In this document: piece after piece, positions 1 to 10,177 of the stretch
Position numbering within the stretch: the stretch's first letter is position 1
How the letters are laid out: each line of letters opens with the position of its first letter
NCBI RefSeq assembly: GCF_042682525.1
Contig: NZ_JBHUHP010000004.1
Span: forward strand, 186,001-250,000
DNA length: 64,000 bases
Direction: 5' to 3'
Origin: Blastococcus_B deserti
Lineage (GTDB): Bacteria; Actinomycetota; Actinomycetes; Mycobacteriales; Geodermatophilaceae
Position numbers and translations under genes: made by a program
The notes under the pieces: model-generated
What the model saw: the letters and a program-made list of their open reading frames with translations, nothing else
What the model was told of the DNA's origin: nothing
Database searches by the model: none

Positions 1-2
1 CG

Positions 3-458
3 CCGCGGGCGGCCGCCGTCGAGGACGCCGACGGGCCGCTGGCCGGGCACCCGCTGGCGCCGGTCCTCCTCGCCGGCCCCCAGCGGGGCTTCACCGACAC
101 CGTCCGGCGCATGGTGCTGGTGCGGGGCGCGGCGACCACCGTCGGCGCTACCGGCGCCTGGGCCACCGGCCGGCTCACCGGCACGTTCGGGCGGGCCAGC
201 ACGATGGGCCTGGCCGCGCTCATCACCACGCAGCTCGGCCAGACCGCCTGGGCCGGGCGCCGGAGCCCGCTGGTCGTCGCCACCGCCGCCGGCTCGCTGG
301 CGGTGCTGTTCGCGCTCGTCCAGACCCCGGGGCTGAGCCGCTTCTTCGGCTGCCGGCCGCTGGACCCGCTGTCCTGGCTGGTGGTGCTGGCCTGGGCCGC
401 CGTCGGGACGGCGACCGGGGAGCTCGGCCCGCGGCTGGTCCAGCGGCTCCGCGCCTGA
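3..458 (+). CDS. C-terminal part of a P-type cation-transporting ATPase (CtpI-like), cut by the window edge
   Basis: The frame is open from the first bases of the window, so the gene starts upstream and only about 151 C-terminal residues are seen. They contain hydrophobic stretches typical of the last transmembrane helices of P-type ATPases and end with a segment reading TPGLSRFFGCRPLDPLSW, which resembles the C-terminus of the mycobacterial CtpI group. The nucleotide-binding and phosphorylation domains would lie outside the window, so the transported ion cannot be judged. It is convergent with hutI, with only 19 bases between the two stop codons and no clear terminator. Confidence 0.7.
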   Translation, partial: PRAAAVEDADGPLAGHPLAPVLLAGPQRGFTDTVRRMVLVRGAATTVGATGAWATGRLTGTFGRASTMGLAALITTQLGQTAWAGRRSPLVVATAAGSLAVLFALVQTPGLSRFFGCRPLDPLSWLVVLAWAAVGTATGELGPRLVQRLRA

Positions 459-477
459 GGCCGGGCGGCTCCGGAAG

Positions 478-1641
478 TCAGCGGGGCAGCTCCAGCGCGC
501 GCACGAGGGGGACGCCGGGGCGGTAGGCCAGGTGGCGGTGGGACGGCGCGTCCACGACGGCCAGGTCCGCCCGGGCCCCGGGGCCCAGGTGGCCGACGTC
601 GGTCCGGCGCAGCGCGGCCGCGCCCCCGGCGGTCGCCGCCCACAACGCCTCGGCCGGCGTCAGGTGCATCTCCCGGACGGCCAGCGCGATGCAGAAGGGC
701 ATCGACGAGCTGAAGCAGCTTCCCGGGTTGCAGTCGGTGGCCAGCGCGACCGTCGCCCCGGCGTCCAGGAGACGGCGGGCGTCCGGATAGGGCGACCGGG
801 TGGAGAACTCCACGCCGGGCAGGAGGGTGGCGACCGTCGTCCCGCCGGCGAGCGCGTCGACGTCGGCACCGGTCAGGTGCGTGCAGTGGTCGGCGCTGGC
901 CGCGCCGAGCTCCACCGCGAGCCGCACCCCGGGGCCCGCGGAGAGCTGGTTGGCGTGCACCCGCAGACCCAGTCCCGCGGCGCGCCCGGCCTCGAGCACC
1001 GACCGCGCCTGGTCGCCGTCGAACGCGTGCGCCGATCCCGGCTCGCAGAAGACGTCCGCCCAGCGGGCGTGCGGGGCGCAGGCGGCGAGCATCGGACCGG
1101 TCACCAGCTCGACGTACTCGTCGGACCGGCCGACGTACTCGGCCGGCACCACGTGGGCGCCGAGGAACGTCGTCTCCGTGGTCACCTCGGCGGCGAGCCG
1201 GAGGCACCGGGTCTCGTCCTCGACCGTGAGCCCGTAGCCGCTCTTCACCTCCACCGTCGTGGTGCCCTGGCGGCGCATCTCGGCCAGCAGGTCCCGCAGC
1301 CGGCCGCGCAGGTCCGCGTCGGATGCCGCCCGGGTCGCGGCGACCGTGGTGCCGATGCCGCCGCCGTCGTAGCGGGCGCCCGACATCCGGGCCTCGAACT
1401 CCGCGGCCCGGTCACCGGCGAAGACCAGGTGGGCGTGGCTGTCGACGAAGCCGGGGATCACCGCCCGGCCGCCGACGTCGAGCCGCGCGTCGGCTTCGGG
1501 CGCCGCCGCGGTCCGGCCCACCCACGCGACGGTGCCGCCCTCGACGACGAGCGCGGCGTCGGCCAGGACGCCCAGCGCACCGCTGCCGAGCGCCGGATCG
1601 TTGGTGACCAGCTCACCGATGCCGCTGACGAGGAGGCTCAT
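478..1641 (-). CDS. hutI: Imidazolonepropionase
   Basis: 387 residues, the usual family size. HutI hydrolyses 4-imidazolone-5-propanoate to N-formimino-L-glutamate, the third step of histidine breakdown. It is an amidohydrolase-superfamily enzyme: the metal-binding HxH sits in VDSHAHLVFAG (about residue 65), and the later HANQLS, DHCTHLTG and ATDCNPG segments match the family's metal and substrate ligands. The ATG at 1641 overlaps the stop of hutF (ATGA), which fixes the start and implies translational coupling. It is the last gene of the hut operon. Confidence 0.93.
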   Translation of the reverse strand: MSLLVSGIGELVTNDPALGSGALGVLADAALVVEGGTVAWVGRTAAAPEADARLDVGGRAVIPGFVDSHAHLVFAGDRAAEFEARMSGARYDGGGIGTTVAATRAASDADLRGRLRDLLAEMRRQGTTTVEVKSGYGLTVEDETRCLRLAAEVTTETTFLGAHVVPAEYVGRSDEYVELVTGPMLAACAPHARWADVFCEPGSAHAFDGDQARSVLEAGRAAGLGLRVHANQLSAGPGVRLAVELGAASADHCTHLTGADVDALAGGTTVATLLPGVEFSTRSPYPDARRLLDAGATVALATDCNPGSCFSSSMPFCIALAVREMHLTPAEALWAATAGGAAALRRTDVGHLGPGARADLAVVDAPSHRHLAYRPGVPLVRALELPR

Positions 1642-2963
1642 CGGTCGTCCCGGAGTGCTCCGATGGCCGCGGTCAGCAGCCGCCCGACGTCGCCCAGGAC
1701 GTGCTGCCCCTCCGACACCACGATCCGGCCGTCGACGACCACGGTGTGCACGTCCGTGGCGCCGGCGGCCATCACGACCTGGTCCGGCGCGCTGCCCGCG
1801 GTGCGCGGGCTGTCCAGCCGGACGGCGACCAGGTCGGCCCGCATGCCCGGAGCCAGCCGGCCGGCGTCGTGCCAGCCCAGCGCGCGGTGCCCGGCCGCGG
1901 TGAGGGCGTCGACGAGCTCGGCCGGGCGGAGGCGGCCGCGTTCCCCGGAGACCAGTCGCTCGCCGCCTTCCAGCAGCCGCGCCTCGGCGAACAGGTCGGT
2001 GACGACGTGCTGGTCGCTGCCCAGGCAGATCGGCGATCCGGCCTCCCGCAGCCGGCGGAAGGGGCCGACGCCGTCGGCGAGGTCGGCCTCGGTGCTGGGG
2101 CACGCGCAGACGCCGGTCCCGGAGGCCCCGAGCGTCGCGACGTCCTCGTCGGTCAGGTGCGTGGCGTGCACGGCGGTCGTCCGCGGGCCGAGCACCCCGT
2201 GCTTCTCGAGCAACCGGGTGGGGGTGCAGCCGTAGAACGCCTGGCAGGCGTCGTTCTCGGCCGGCTGCTCGGAGAGGTGGACGTGCAGGGGCCGCCCGGC
2301 GGCGGCCTCGGCGACCGTGGCCAGCGCCGGCGCGGGCACGGCACGCACCGAGTGCACGGCAGCTCCGACCCGCATCCCGGGCGGTGCCGGGAGGAGCGCC
2401 ACGCGGGCCGCCCACGCGTCGGCGTCGCCGTCCGAGAAGCGGGCCTGGACGTCGTCGGGCGGGCGGTGGCCGTTTCCGTCGAGCCCGCCGGCGAGGTAGC
2501 AGGTGTCGAGCAGCGTCAGCCGGATCCCGGCTTCCGCGGCCGCCTCGACCAGGGCCGCGGCCATGGCGTTGGGATCGGCGTACCGGCCGCCCCCGGGAGG
2601 GTGGTGCAGGTAGTGGAACTCGCCCACGCAGGTGATGCCCGCCAGGGCCATCTCGGCGTAGGCGGCGCGGGCCAGGGCGAGGTAGCCGTCGGGGTCGAGG
2701 CGCCCGGCGACGGCGTACATCCGCTGCCGCCACGTCCAGAACGTGCCGCCGCCGTCGTGGGTGCGCCCACGCAGTGCGCGGTGGAAGGCGTGCGAGTGCG
2801 CGTTCGCCAGGCCGGGGAGCACGAGGCCGGCCAGCCGCATGTCGCCGGCGGCCGAGCGCGTGCCCGACTCGACGGAGGCGATCCGGCCGCCGTCCTCGAC
2901 GATCCGGACCCCCGGCACGGCCCCCTCGCCGAGGTCGGCGTGCTCGCACCAGTAGGCGGTCAT
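1638..2963 (-). CDS. hutF: Formimidoylglutamate deiminase
   Basis: 441 residues. HutF converts N-formimino-L-glutamate to N-formyl-L-glutamate and ammonia, the deiminase branch of histidine catabolism. Amidohydrolase fold: NAHSHAFHRALRGR carries the zinc HxH and is characteristic of HutF, followed by VHLSEQPAEN, HATHL and LGSDQH metal/substrate motifs. The ATG at 2963 overlaps the stop of the M20 gene (ATGA). Having HutF and no ureohydrolase-type HutG points to the five-step route, which needs an N-formylglutamate deformylase; see the neighbouring M20 gene. Confidence 0.92.
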   Translation of the reverse strand: MTAYWCEHADLGEGAVPGVRIVEDGGRIASVESGTRSAAGDMRLAGLVLPGLANAHSHAFHRALRGRTHDGGGTFWTWRQRMYAVAGRLDPDGYLALARAAYAEMALAGITCVGEFHYLHHPPGGGRYADPNAMAAALVEAAAEAGIRLTLLDTCYLAGGLDGNGHRPPDDVQARFSDGDADAWAARVALLPAPPGMRVGAAVHSVRAVPAPALATVAEAAAGRPLHVHLSEQPAENDACQAFYGCTPTRLLEKHGVLGPRTTAVHATHLTDEDVATLGASGTGVCACPSTEADLADGVGPFRRLREAGSPICLGSDQHVVTDLFAEARLLEGGERLVSGERGRLRPAELVDALTAAGHRALGWHDAGRLAPGMRADLVAVRLDSPRTAGSAPDQVVMAAGATDVHTVVVDGRIVVSEGQHVLGDVGRLLTAAIGALRDDR

Positions 2964-4215
2964 GCCAGCGCCTCGACCGCCCGGGCGAGTGCCGCCACCC
3001 CGGCGAGGCAGTCGGCCGGCTCGGCGTGCTCGGCGGGGGAGTGCGAGACCCCGGTCGGGTTGCGGACGAACAGCATGGCCGACGGGATCCCGGCCGCGGC
3101 GAGGATGCCGGCGTCGTGCCCGGCCCCGGTCGGCAGCACCGGCGCCGCGGATCCGTCGCCGTCGCCGAGCAGGGTGGCCAGCCGGTCGCGCAGCCCCCGA
3201 TCGAACGCGGTCGTCGGCGTCCACGACTCCAGGACCGGCGTGGTCCCCGCGGCGCCGCCGACGTCGGCGACCACCGCGCGCACGCCGTCCTCGGACGGAC
3301 CCCGGGCGTCGAGCCACGCGGTGACCGCCGACGGGATCGCGTTGACGCCGTTGGGCTCCACGCGGACCTTGCCCACGGTGGCCAGCGACCCGTGGCGGCC
3401 GGCCGCGGCCCGCGCCTCCAGGATCGCGGCCGCCAGCGCCGGCATCGGGTCCTCCCGGTCGGCCAGGCGCGTGGTCCCCGCGTGGTCCGCCCGGCCGCGC
3501 AGGTCCAGCCGCCAGCGGCCGTGCGGCCAGATGGCCGAGGCGACCCCCACGGCGGCGCCCCGCCCGCCGTCGGCGTGGACGAGCCCCCGGCCCTGCTCCA
3601 CGTGCAGCTCGAGGAAGGTGCCGATCCGGCGCAGCGCCTCCTCGTCCGCCCCCAGCGTGCCGGGGTCGCGGCCGCACGCGGTGAGCGCCTCGGCCATCGT
3701 CGTGCCGTCGTCGTCGGTCAGGGACCGCGCCCGGTCGGCGTCGAGCACGCCGGTGAGCAGCCGGGAGCCGGCGCAGGCGACGCCGAAGCGGGCGCCCTCC
3801 TCGTCGGCGAAGCACGCGACGCCCACCGGACGGCGGGGCGACCAGCCTCGCGCGCGCAGCTGGTCGAGGGCGGCGAACGCGGAGACGACCCCCAGCGGCC
3901 CGTCGAAGGCACCGCCGTCCGGGACGGAGTCCAGGTGGCTGCCGACCACGAGCCCGGGCCGGCCGGCCGCCGCGGCCGAGTCCGGGTCGCCCGTCCACGC
4001 CCAGAGGTTGCCCGCCCGGTCGGTCGTCACGTCGAGACCGCGCCGCCCGGCCTCCCCGGTGAACCACTCGCGCAGGCCGGCGTCGGTCGGCGTCCAGGCG
4101 TAGCGGCGGTACCCGCCGGTCGAGGGGTGCCGCCCCATCGGGAGCAGGTCGGCCCACATCTGCTCGAAGGAGGTCGCCGGACGGTCGACGTCGTCATCCT
4201 GGCCCTCGTGGGCCC

Positions 4216-4219
<4 letters not shown>
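2960..4219 (-). CDS. M20-family amidohydrolase (allantoate amidohydrolase / N-carbamoyl amino acid hydrolase type)
   Basis: 419 residues, full length for the hydantoinase/carbamoylase branch of peptidase family M20. Metal ligands are visible as GSHLDSVPDGGAFDG, FADEEGARFG and LELHVEQGRGL, and a C-terminal GHDAG segment. The gene overlaps hutU upstream and hutF downstream by four bases each (ATGA), so it belongs to the histidine operon. Named families act on allantoate or N-carbamoyl amino acids; neither fits this operon. Because HutF makes N-formylglutamate and no HutG-type deformylase is present, I infer that this enzyme removes the formyl (or formimino) group. That role is not shown by the sequence. 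Confidence 0.85.
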
Positions 4220-5874
<1,655 letters not shown>

Positions 5875-5916
5875 GGGAACTCCTCCTTCGCGCTTTCTCG
5901 CCAGAAAGCTCGTGGA

Positions 5917-7470
5917 TCAGTGCAGGTCGAGTGCGGTGGCGGTGAGCAGGGCGCCGTCGTCCACCAGGCGGACGACGGTCTCGATCTCGGGCGCGAGGTG
6001 ACGGTCGGGGCCGGGTCCGCCGACGCCCGCCGCGCGGACGGCGTCGCGGACGGCGGCCGTCGGGGCGGCCGGCTCCAGCGGTGCGCGCAGGTCGAGGGCG
6101 CGTGCTGCGGTGGCGATCTCGATCGCCAGGACCCGCGCGAGGCCGTCCAGCGCGCGGCGGAGCTTGCGGGCCGCGGCCCAGCCCATGGAGACGTGGTCCT
6201 CCTGCATGGCGGAGGAGGGGATCGAGTCGACGCTGGCCGGCACCGCCAGGCGCTTGAGCTCGCTGACGATCCCCGCGGCCGTGTACTGCGCGATCATGTG
6301 GCCGGAGTCGACGCCGGGATCGTCGGCCAGGAACGGCGGCAGGCCGTTGCTGCGCGCGGGGTCGAGGCACCGGTCGGTCCGGCGCTCGCTCATGCCGGCG
6401 ACGTCGGCGACGGCGATGGCGAGGAAGTCGAGCACGTAGGCCACCGGGGCGCCGTGGAAGTTGCCGTTGGACTCGACCCGCCCGTCGAGGGTGATCACCG
6501 GGTTGTCGACGGCCGCCGCCAGCTCCCGTCCCGCCACGGCGGCGGCGTGGGCCGCCGTGTCGCGGGCGGCGCCGTGCACCTGCGGAGCGCAGCGCAGGGA
6601 GTAGGCGTCCTGCACGCGGGTGCACTCGGGCCCGCGGTGGCTGGCCATGATCCCGCTGCCGGCCAGGAGGGCGCGCAGGTTGGCGGCCGACGCGGCCTGC
6701 CCGGGATGGGGCCGGAGCCGGTGGAGGTCGTCGGCGAACACCGCGTCGGTGCCCAGCAGCGCCTCGACGCTCATGGCCGCGGCGACGTCCGCCGTGGTCA
6801 GCAGCCGGTCGAGGTCGGCGAGGGCCAGCACCAGCATCCCGAGCATGCCGTCGGTGCCGTTGACGAGCGCCAGCCCTTCCTTCTCGGCCAGCTCCACCGG
6901 CTCGATACCGGAGGCGCGCATCGCCTCGCCGGCCGGCCGGAGGACCCCCGTCCCGTCCCGCACGGAGCCCTCGCCCATGAGCGCGAGCGCGATGGAGGAG
7001 AGGGGGGCCAGGTCACCGGAGCAGCCCAGGGAGCCGTACTCGTGCACCACCGGCGTCAGGCCGGCGTCGAGCATCGCGGCGTAGGCCGTGGCGGTCCCCG
7101 GCCGGACGCCGGTGCGTCCGGTCGCCAGCGTGGCGAGCCGGAGGAGCATCAGCGCCCGCACGACCTCCCGCTCCACCGCGGGGCCCGATCCGGCGGCGTG
7201 CGAGCGGATCAGGCTGCGCTGCAGCTGGGTGCGCCGCTCGGCCGGGATGTGCGTGGTGGCGAGCGCGCCGAAGCCGGTGGAGATTCCGTAGTGCGGCCGG
7301 TCGTCCTCGGCGAGCTCGTCGACGACGTCCCGGCTGCGGGCGATCTCGGCCAGCGCGTCCTCGGCCAGCCGCACGCCGCACCCCTGCCTCGCCACCCGGA
7401 CGACGTCCTCCGGGGTGACCGATCCGAGCCCCACGACTACCTGGTCGGTGCGCATGCCCTCATCGGACAC
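5917..7470 (-). CDS. hutH: Histidine ammonia-lyase
   Basis: 517 residues from a GTG at 7470; an ATG at 7455 (MRTDQVVVG) is an equally possible start giving 512. HutH removes ammonia from L-histidine to give urocanate and feeds HutU. The active-site loop reads GSLGCSGDLAPLSS: the Ser-Gly of the self-made MIO group is present but the usual Ala before it is Cys. Other family segments include YGISTGFGAL near the N-terminus and a QEDHVSMG segment. It is the first enzyme gene after the IclR regulator, 59 bases from it, and that gap contains a palindrome. Confidence 0.95.
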   Translation of the reverse strand: MSDEGMRTDQVVVGLGSVTPEDVVRVARQGCGVRLAEDALAEIARSRDVVDELAEDDRPHYGISTGFGALATTHIPAERRTQLQRSLIRSHAAGSGPAVEREVVRALMLLRLATLATGRTGVRPGTATAYAAMLDAGLTPVVHEYGSLGCSGDLAPLSSIALALMGEGSVRDGTGVLRPAGEAMRASGIEPVELAEKEGLALVNGTDGMLGMLVLALADLDRLLTTADVAAAMSVEALLGTDAVFADDLHRLRPHPGQAASAANLRALLAGSGIMASHRGPECTRVQDAYSLRCAPQVHGAARDTAAHAAAVAGRELAAAVDNPVITLDGRVESNGNFHGAPVAYVLDFLAIAVADVAGMSERRTDRCLDPARSNGLPPFLADDPGVDSGHMIAQYTAAGIVSELKRLAVPASVDSIPSSAMQEDHVSMGWAAARKLRRALDGLARVLAIEIATAARALDLRAPLEPAAPTAAVRDAVRAAGVGGPGPDRHLAPEIETVVRLVDDGALLTATALDLH

Positions 7471-7509
7471 CGCAGGTGCAGGGGTCGCCTAGGCCCCGAC
7501 GCGCGGTCG

Positions 7510-7527
7510 TGTCCGGGATCCCAGACA
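7510..7527. promoter_or_regulatory. Palindrome between hutR and hutH, candidate operator
   Basis: An 18-base inverted repeat, TGTCcGGGATCCCaGACA on the plus strand, has one mismatched pair. It lies directly after the regulator stop codon and upstream of hutH. A TGTCCG half-site recurs on the minus strand at about 7464-7469, over the hutH start. It could bind the adjacent IclR protein; this is inferred from position and symmetry only. Confidence 0.45.
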
Positions 7528-7529
7528 GT

Positions 7530-8339
7530 TCATCGGGGGTCGGCCCCGGGGGGACGGCCGGTGATCCGCCGGGTCAGCTCGGCGGCCGCGCGCCCGACCC
7601 GACGGGCCAGCTCGTCACGCGCCGCCGGGTCGACCTCCTCCGCCGGGAACGTCACCGCGACGCTCGCGGTCGGCCGGCCCGCGTGGTCGTGGACGGCGGC
7701 GGCCACCGAGGCGAACCCCGGCGTCACCTCGCCGTCCTCGGTGGCGAAACCGTTCCGGCGGACGGCGACCAGCAGCCGGCGCAGGTCGGTGAGACGGCGC
7801 GGGCCGGTCCCGTGCCGGTCGACGAACGCGCTCGCGTCGGGGAACAGCGCCCGGACGTGCGGACCCGGCAGGTCGGCGAGCATCGCCCGGCCGCTGGCGG
7901 TCAGCTGGGCCGGCAGCCGCACGCCGACGTCGGTCACCAGTGGCGGGCGACCCGGGGCCCGCTGCTCGACGACGTAGAGCACCTCGCGGCCGTGCAGCAC
8001 CGCCAGGTGCGCGGAGTGGCCGACCGCGTCGACCAGACGCGCCAGCACGGGCCGGGCCAGCCGGGCCAGCGGCTCCTGGCGCGCGTACGCGCTGCCGATC
8101 TCGAACGCGCTCACGCCCAGCCCGTACCGGCGCTCCTCCGGCAGGTGGACGACGAAGCCCGCGGCGATCAGCTCGGCGAGCAGGTGGTAGGTCGTCGAGC
8201 GGGGCAGGCCGAGGTCGCGCGCCAGCGCCGCGGCGGGCACCGGGCCCGGCTGCCGCGCCATGGCCTGCAGCAGGGCCAGCGCGTGCCGCGCGGCGGGTAC
8301 GCCGGCCGGGGTGCGGCCGTCGCGCGCCGTCCCCGTCAT
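7530..8339 (-). CDS. IclR-family transcriptional regulator of the hut operon
   Basis: 269 residues from the ATG at 8339. The N-terminal winged helix-turn-helix (about residues 15-75, with LPRSTTYHLLAELIAAGFV as recognition region) is followed by the IclR effector domain (about 90-260; HSAHLAVLHGREVLYVVEQ, LTASGRAML, GFATEDGEVTPG). The gene is immediately upstream of hutH on the same strand, so it probably senses a histidine breakdown intermediate such as urocanate and controls the operon. Longer upstream open frame exists but has no domain content and runs through the repeat region. Confidence 0.9.
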   Translation of the reverse strand: MTGTARDGRTPAGVPAARHALALLQAMARQPGPVPAAALARDLGLPRSTTYHLLAELIAAGFVVHLPEERRYGLGVSAFEIGSAYARQEPLARLARPVLARLVDAVGHSAHLAVLHGREVLYVVEQRAPGRPPLVTDVGVRLPAQLTASGRAMLADLPGPHVRALFPDASAFVDRHGTGPRRLTDLRRLLVAVRRNGFATEDGEVTPGFASVAAAVHDHAGRPTASVAVTFPAEEVDPAARDELARRVGRAAAELTRRITGRPPGADPR

Positions 8340-8441
8340 CCGGTCAGCGTAGGAGGCCGAGAGCCGGCGCAGCCCCTGGCCGATCCCGGACACCACCGGC
8401 AGGCTGATGGCAGCCCGGGCACCGTCCCGCGACGGGGCGGC

Positions 8442-8486
8442 CACGGCGGGCGAGCACGGCGGGCGAGCACGGCGGGCGAGCACGGC
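8442..8486. repeat. 13-bp tandem repeat, 3.5 copies
   Basis: The unit CACGGCGGGCGAG is repeated exactly at 8442-8454, 8455-8467 and 8468-8480, then a partial CACGGC follows. It ends 11 bases before the ATG of the hydrolase at 8498 and lies between divergently transcribed genes. It may be simple replication slippage; copy number could vary between strains. Confidence 0.9.
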
Positions 8487-8497
8487 CAGGGGGACGC

Positions 8498-9181
8498 ATG
8501 GCCATCGAGGAACCCACGATCCGGCGCACCGTCGAGGTGCCCACGACCCGGGCCGCCCTCGCCGGGGACCTCGTCGTCCCCGCGGCCGCCCGGGGCGTGG
8601 TGCTGTTCGCCCACGGGAGCGGCAGCAGCCGGCACAGCCCGCGCAACCGGAAGGTGGCCGCCGCCCTGCAGGACGCGGGCTTCGGCACACTGCTGATCGA
8701 CCTCCTGACCGAGGTCGAGGAGGCCGTCGACGCGCGGACCCGGCACCTGCGGTTCGACATCGGCCTGCTCGCCGGCCGGCTCACCGGGGCAGCGGACTGG
8801 CTCGCCGGCGACGCGGCGACCGCGGGCCTGCCGCTGGCCACCTTCGGCGCCAGCACCGGCGCGGCCGCAGCGCTGGTCACCGCAGCGGAGCGGCCGGACC
8901 GGGTGGGCGCGGTGATCTCCCGCGGCGGCCGGCCCGATCTGGCCGGCTCCGCGCTGGAGCGGGTGCGGGCTCCGACGCTGCTCGTCGTCGGCGGGGCAGA
9001 TCCGCAGGTCCTCGACCTCAACCGCGCGGCGGCGGCCCGGCTGGCGGCCGAGTACGAGGTAGCCGTGGTCCCCGGTGCCACCCACCTGTTCCCCGAGCCG
9101 GGGGCGCTCGAGCAGGTGGTCGACCTCGCGCTCGCCTGGCTGGACCGGTGGCTGCGCGTCCCGCCGACGTCCGGAGGCTGA
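8498..9181 (+). CDS. Alpha/beta hydrolase (dienelactone-hydrolase-like)
   Basis: 227 residues. HGSGSSRHSPRNR near residue 39 forms the oxyanion-hole region; the nucleophile elbow reads FGASTGAAAAL (G-x-S-x-G, Ser at about 126); the acid is in GGADPQVLDL and the histidine in GATHLFPEPG near the C-terminus, so the triad is complete. This compact form is common in actinobacteria, where it is often fused or adjacent to phosphoribosyltransferases; here it stands alone. The ATG has a weak GGGGGAC upstream. The substrate cannot be inferred. Confidence 0.85.
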   Translation: MAIEEPTIRRTVEVPTTRAALAGDLVVPAAARGVVLFAHGSGSSRHSPRNRKVAAALQDAGFGTLLIDLLTEVEEAVDARTRHLRFDIGLLAGRLTGAADWLAGDAATAGLPLATFGASTGAAAALVTAAERPDRVGAVISRGGRPDLAGSALERVRAPTLLVVGGADPQVLDLNRAAAARLAAEYEVAVVPGATHLFPEPGALEQVVDLALAWLDRWLRVPPTSGG

Positions 9182-9265
9182 ACCGGCACGACCGGTCCCC
9201 GCTACGGCGCGCCGCCGGGGAACGTCGGGTGGTGCCGGGTGCGGGCGCGGGCTACAGGGGCCGGG

Positions 9266-9457
9266 CTACAGGGGCAGGGAGCGGACGACCTCGGCGCGGT
9301 TGCGGTAGTCGACCGGTGGAATGGCGCGGATGGCGCGCAGCACCTCGTCGGAGGCGCCGCGCGCTCCCGCGTAGGACACGAGCGTGTCCTTGTCCGCCGG
9401 ATAGTCCACGTCGGTCAGGTACCCCATGACCTGGTCCGCCGTCACGCCTTCGGCCAC
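9266..9457 (-). CDS. DUF2795 family small protein
   Basis: 63 residues from a GTG preceded by GGAAGGA. The core VMGYLTDVDYPADKDTLVSY and a following EVLRAIRAIPP segment match the actinobacterial DUF2795 family of about 60-70 residues, whose function is unknown. It is transcribed alone between a plus-strand hydrolase and lutC, with 96 bases to lutC on the same strand. Confidence 0.85.
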   Translation of the reverse strand: MAEGVTADQVMGYLTDVDYPADKDTLVSYAGARGASDEVLRAIRAIPPVDYRNRAEVVRSLPL

Positions 9458-9553
9458 GCTGCTGTCCTTCCGGGCCGTCCGGCCGCGCGTCCTCTCGGCG
9501 CGGCGGCGGAGGGCTACCCGGACGGCCGGTGAGATAACGCGGAGGCCGGGCTG

Positions 9554-10177
9554 TCAGGCGACGAGGACGACGACCAGCGTGCGCGGGCCGTGCACGCCCT
9601 CCACCCGCTGCAGCTCGATGTCGCTCGTGGCCGACGGTCCGCTGATCATGGTCAGCGGGGCGACCGGGTCGAGGCGGGCCAGCCCCTCGGGTACACCGCC
9701 CACCACCTGGTCCGCGGTCACCACGCACACCAGGCAGTCGGGCAGCAGCGACAGCGCCCGGCGCCCGCACGGCGGGCTGCCGTCGAGGACGAGGGTTCCG
9801 GTCTCCGCGATCGCCACGGAGACACCGGTGACCGCGGCGGCGTGCGCGGCGAGCGCCACGGCCGGGCGGCCGTCGTCCTCGGTCGCGCCGTCCGGCCGCC
9901 AGTCGCCGGGCAGACCCGGTGCGACGACGACGTCGGCGGGATCGTGCTCCCCGAGCGCCGTCCGCAGGGCTTCGGCGACGGTGGCCGCGACCGCGGCCGG
10001 CCCGCACCGGACGACCGTGGCCTTGTAGTCCTCGAGGCGGTCGACCAGCACGTCGCGCAGGACCTCCGGCTCCCGGTCGTCGGTCAGCCGGTAGTCGCGC
10101 TGCACCTCCGGCGGGGCGGCACGGTCGGGACCGAGCGCGGTGCGGATCCGGCCGAGGATCTCCTCCCGGGCGCTCAC
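9554..10177 (-). CDS. lutC: L-lactate utilisation protein LutC
   Basis: 207 residues from the GTG at 10177, which overlaps the lutB stop (GTGA). LutC is a LUD-domain protein required with LutA and LutB for oxidation of L-lactate to pyruvate. Visible features are the N-terminal REEILGRIRTAL helix and the LUD motif AIAETGTLVLDGSP with a following LLPDCLVCVV stretch. It is the last gene of the lacI-lutABC operon. Confidence 0.92.
   Translation of the reverse strand: MSAREEILGRIRTALGPDRAAPPEVQRDYRLTDDREPEVLRDVLVDRLEDYKATVVRCGPAAVAATVAEALRTALGEHDPADVVVAPGLPGDWRPDGATEDDGRPAVALAAHAAAVTGVSVAIAETGTLVLDGSPPCGRRALSLLPDCLVCVVTADQVVGGVPEGLARLDPVAPLTMISGPSATSDIELQRVEGVHGPRTLVVVLVA

Noticed and set aside
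532..2235. Long open frame on the strand opposite hutI/hutF
   Set aside because: In DNA this GC-rich the antisense frames stay open by codon bias. The product is Arg/Gly/Ala-rich with no domain, while the other strand codes for two clear enzymes.
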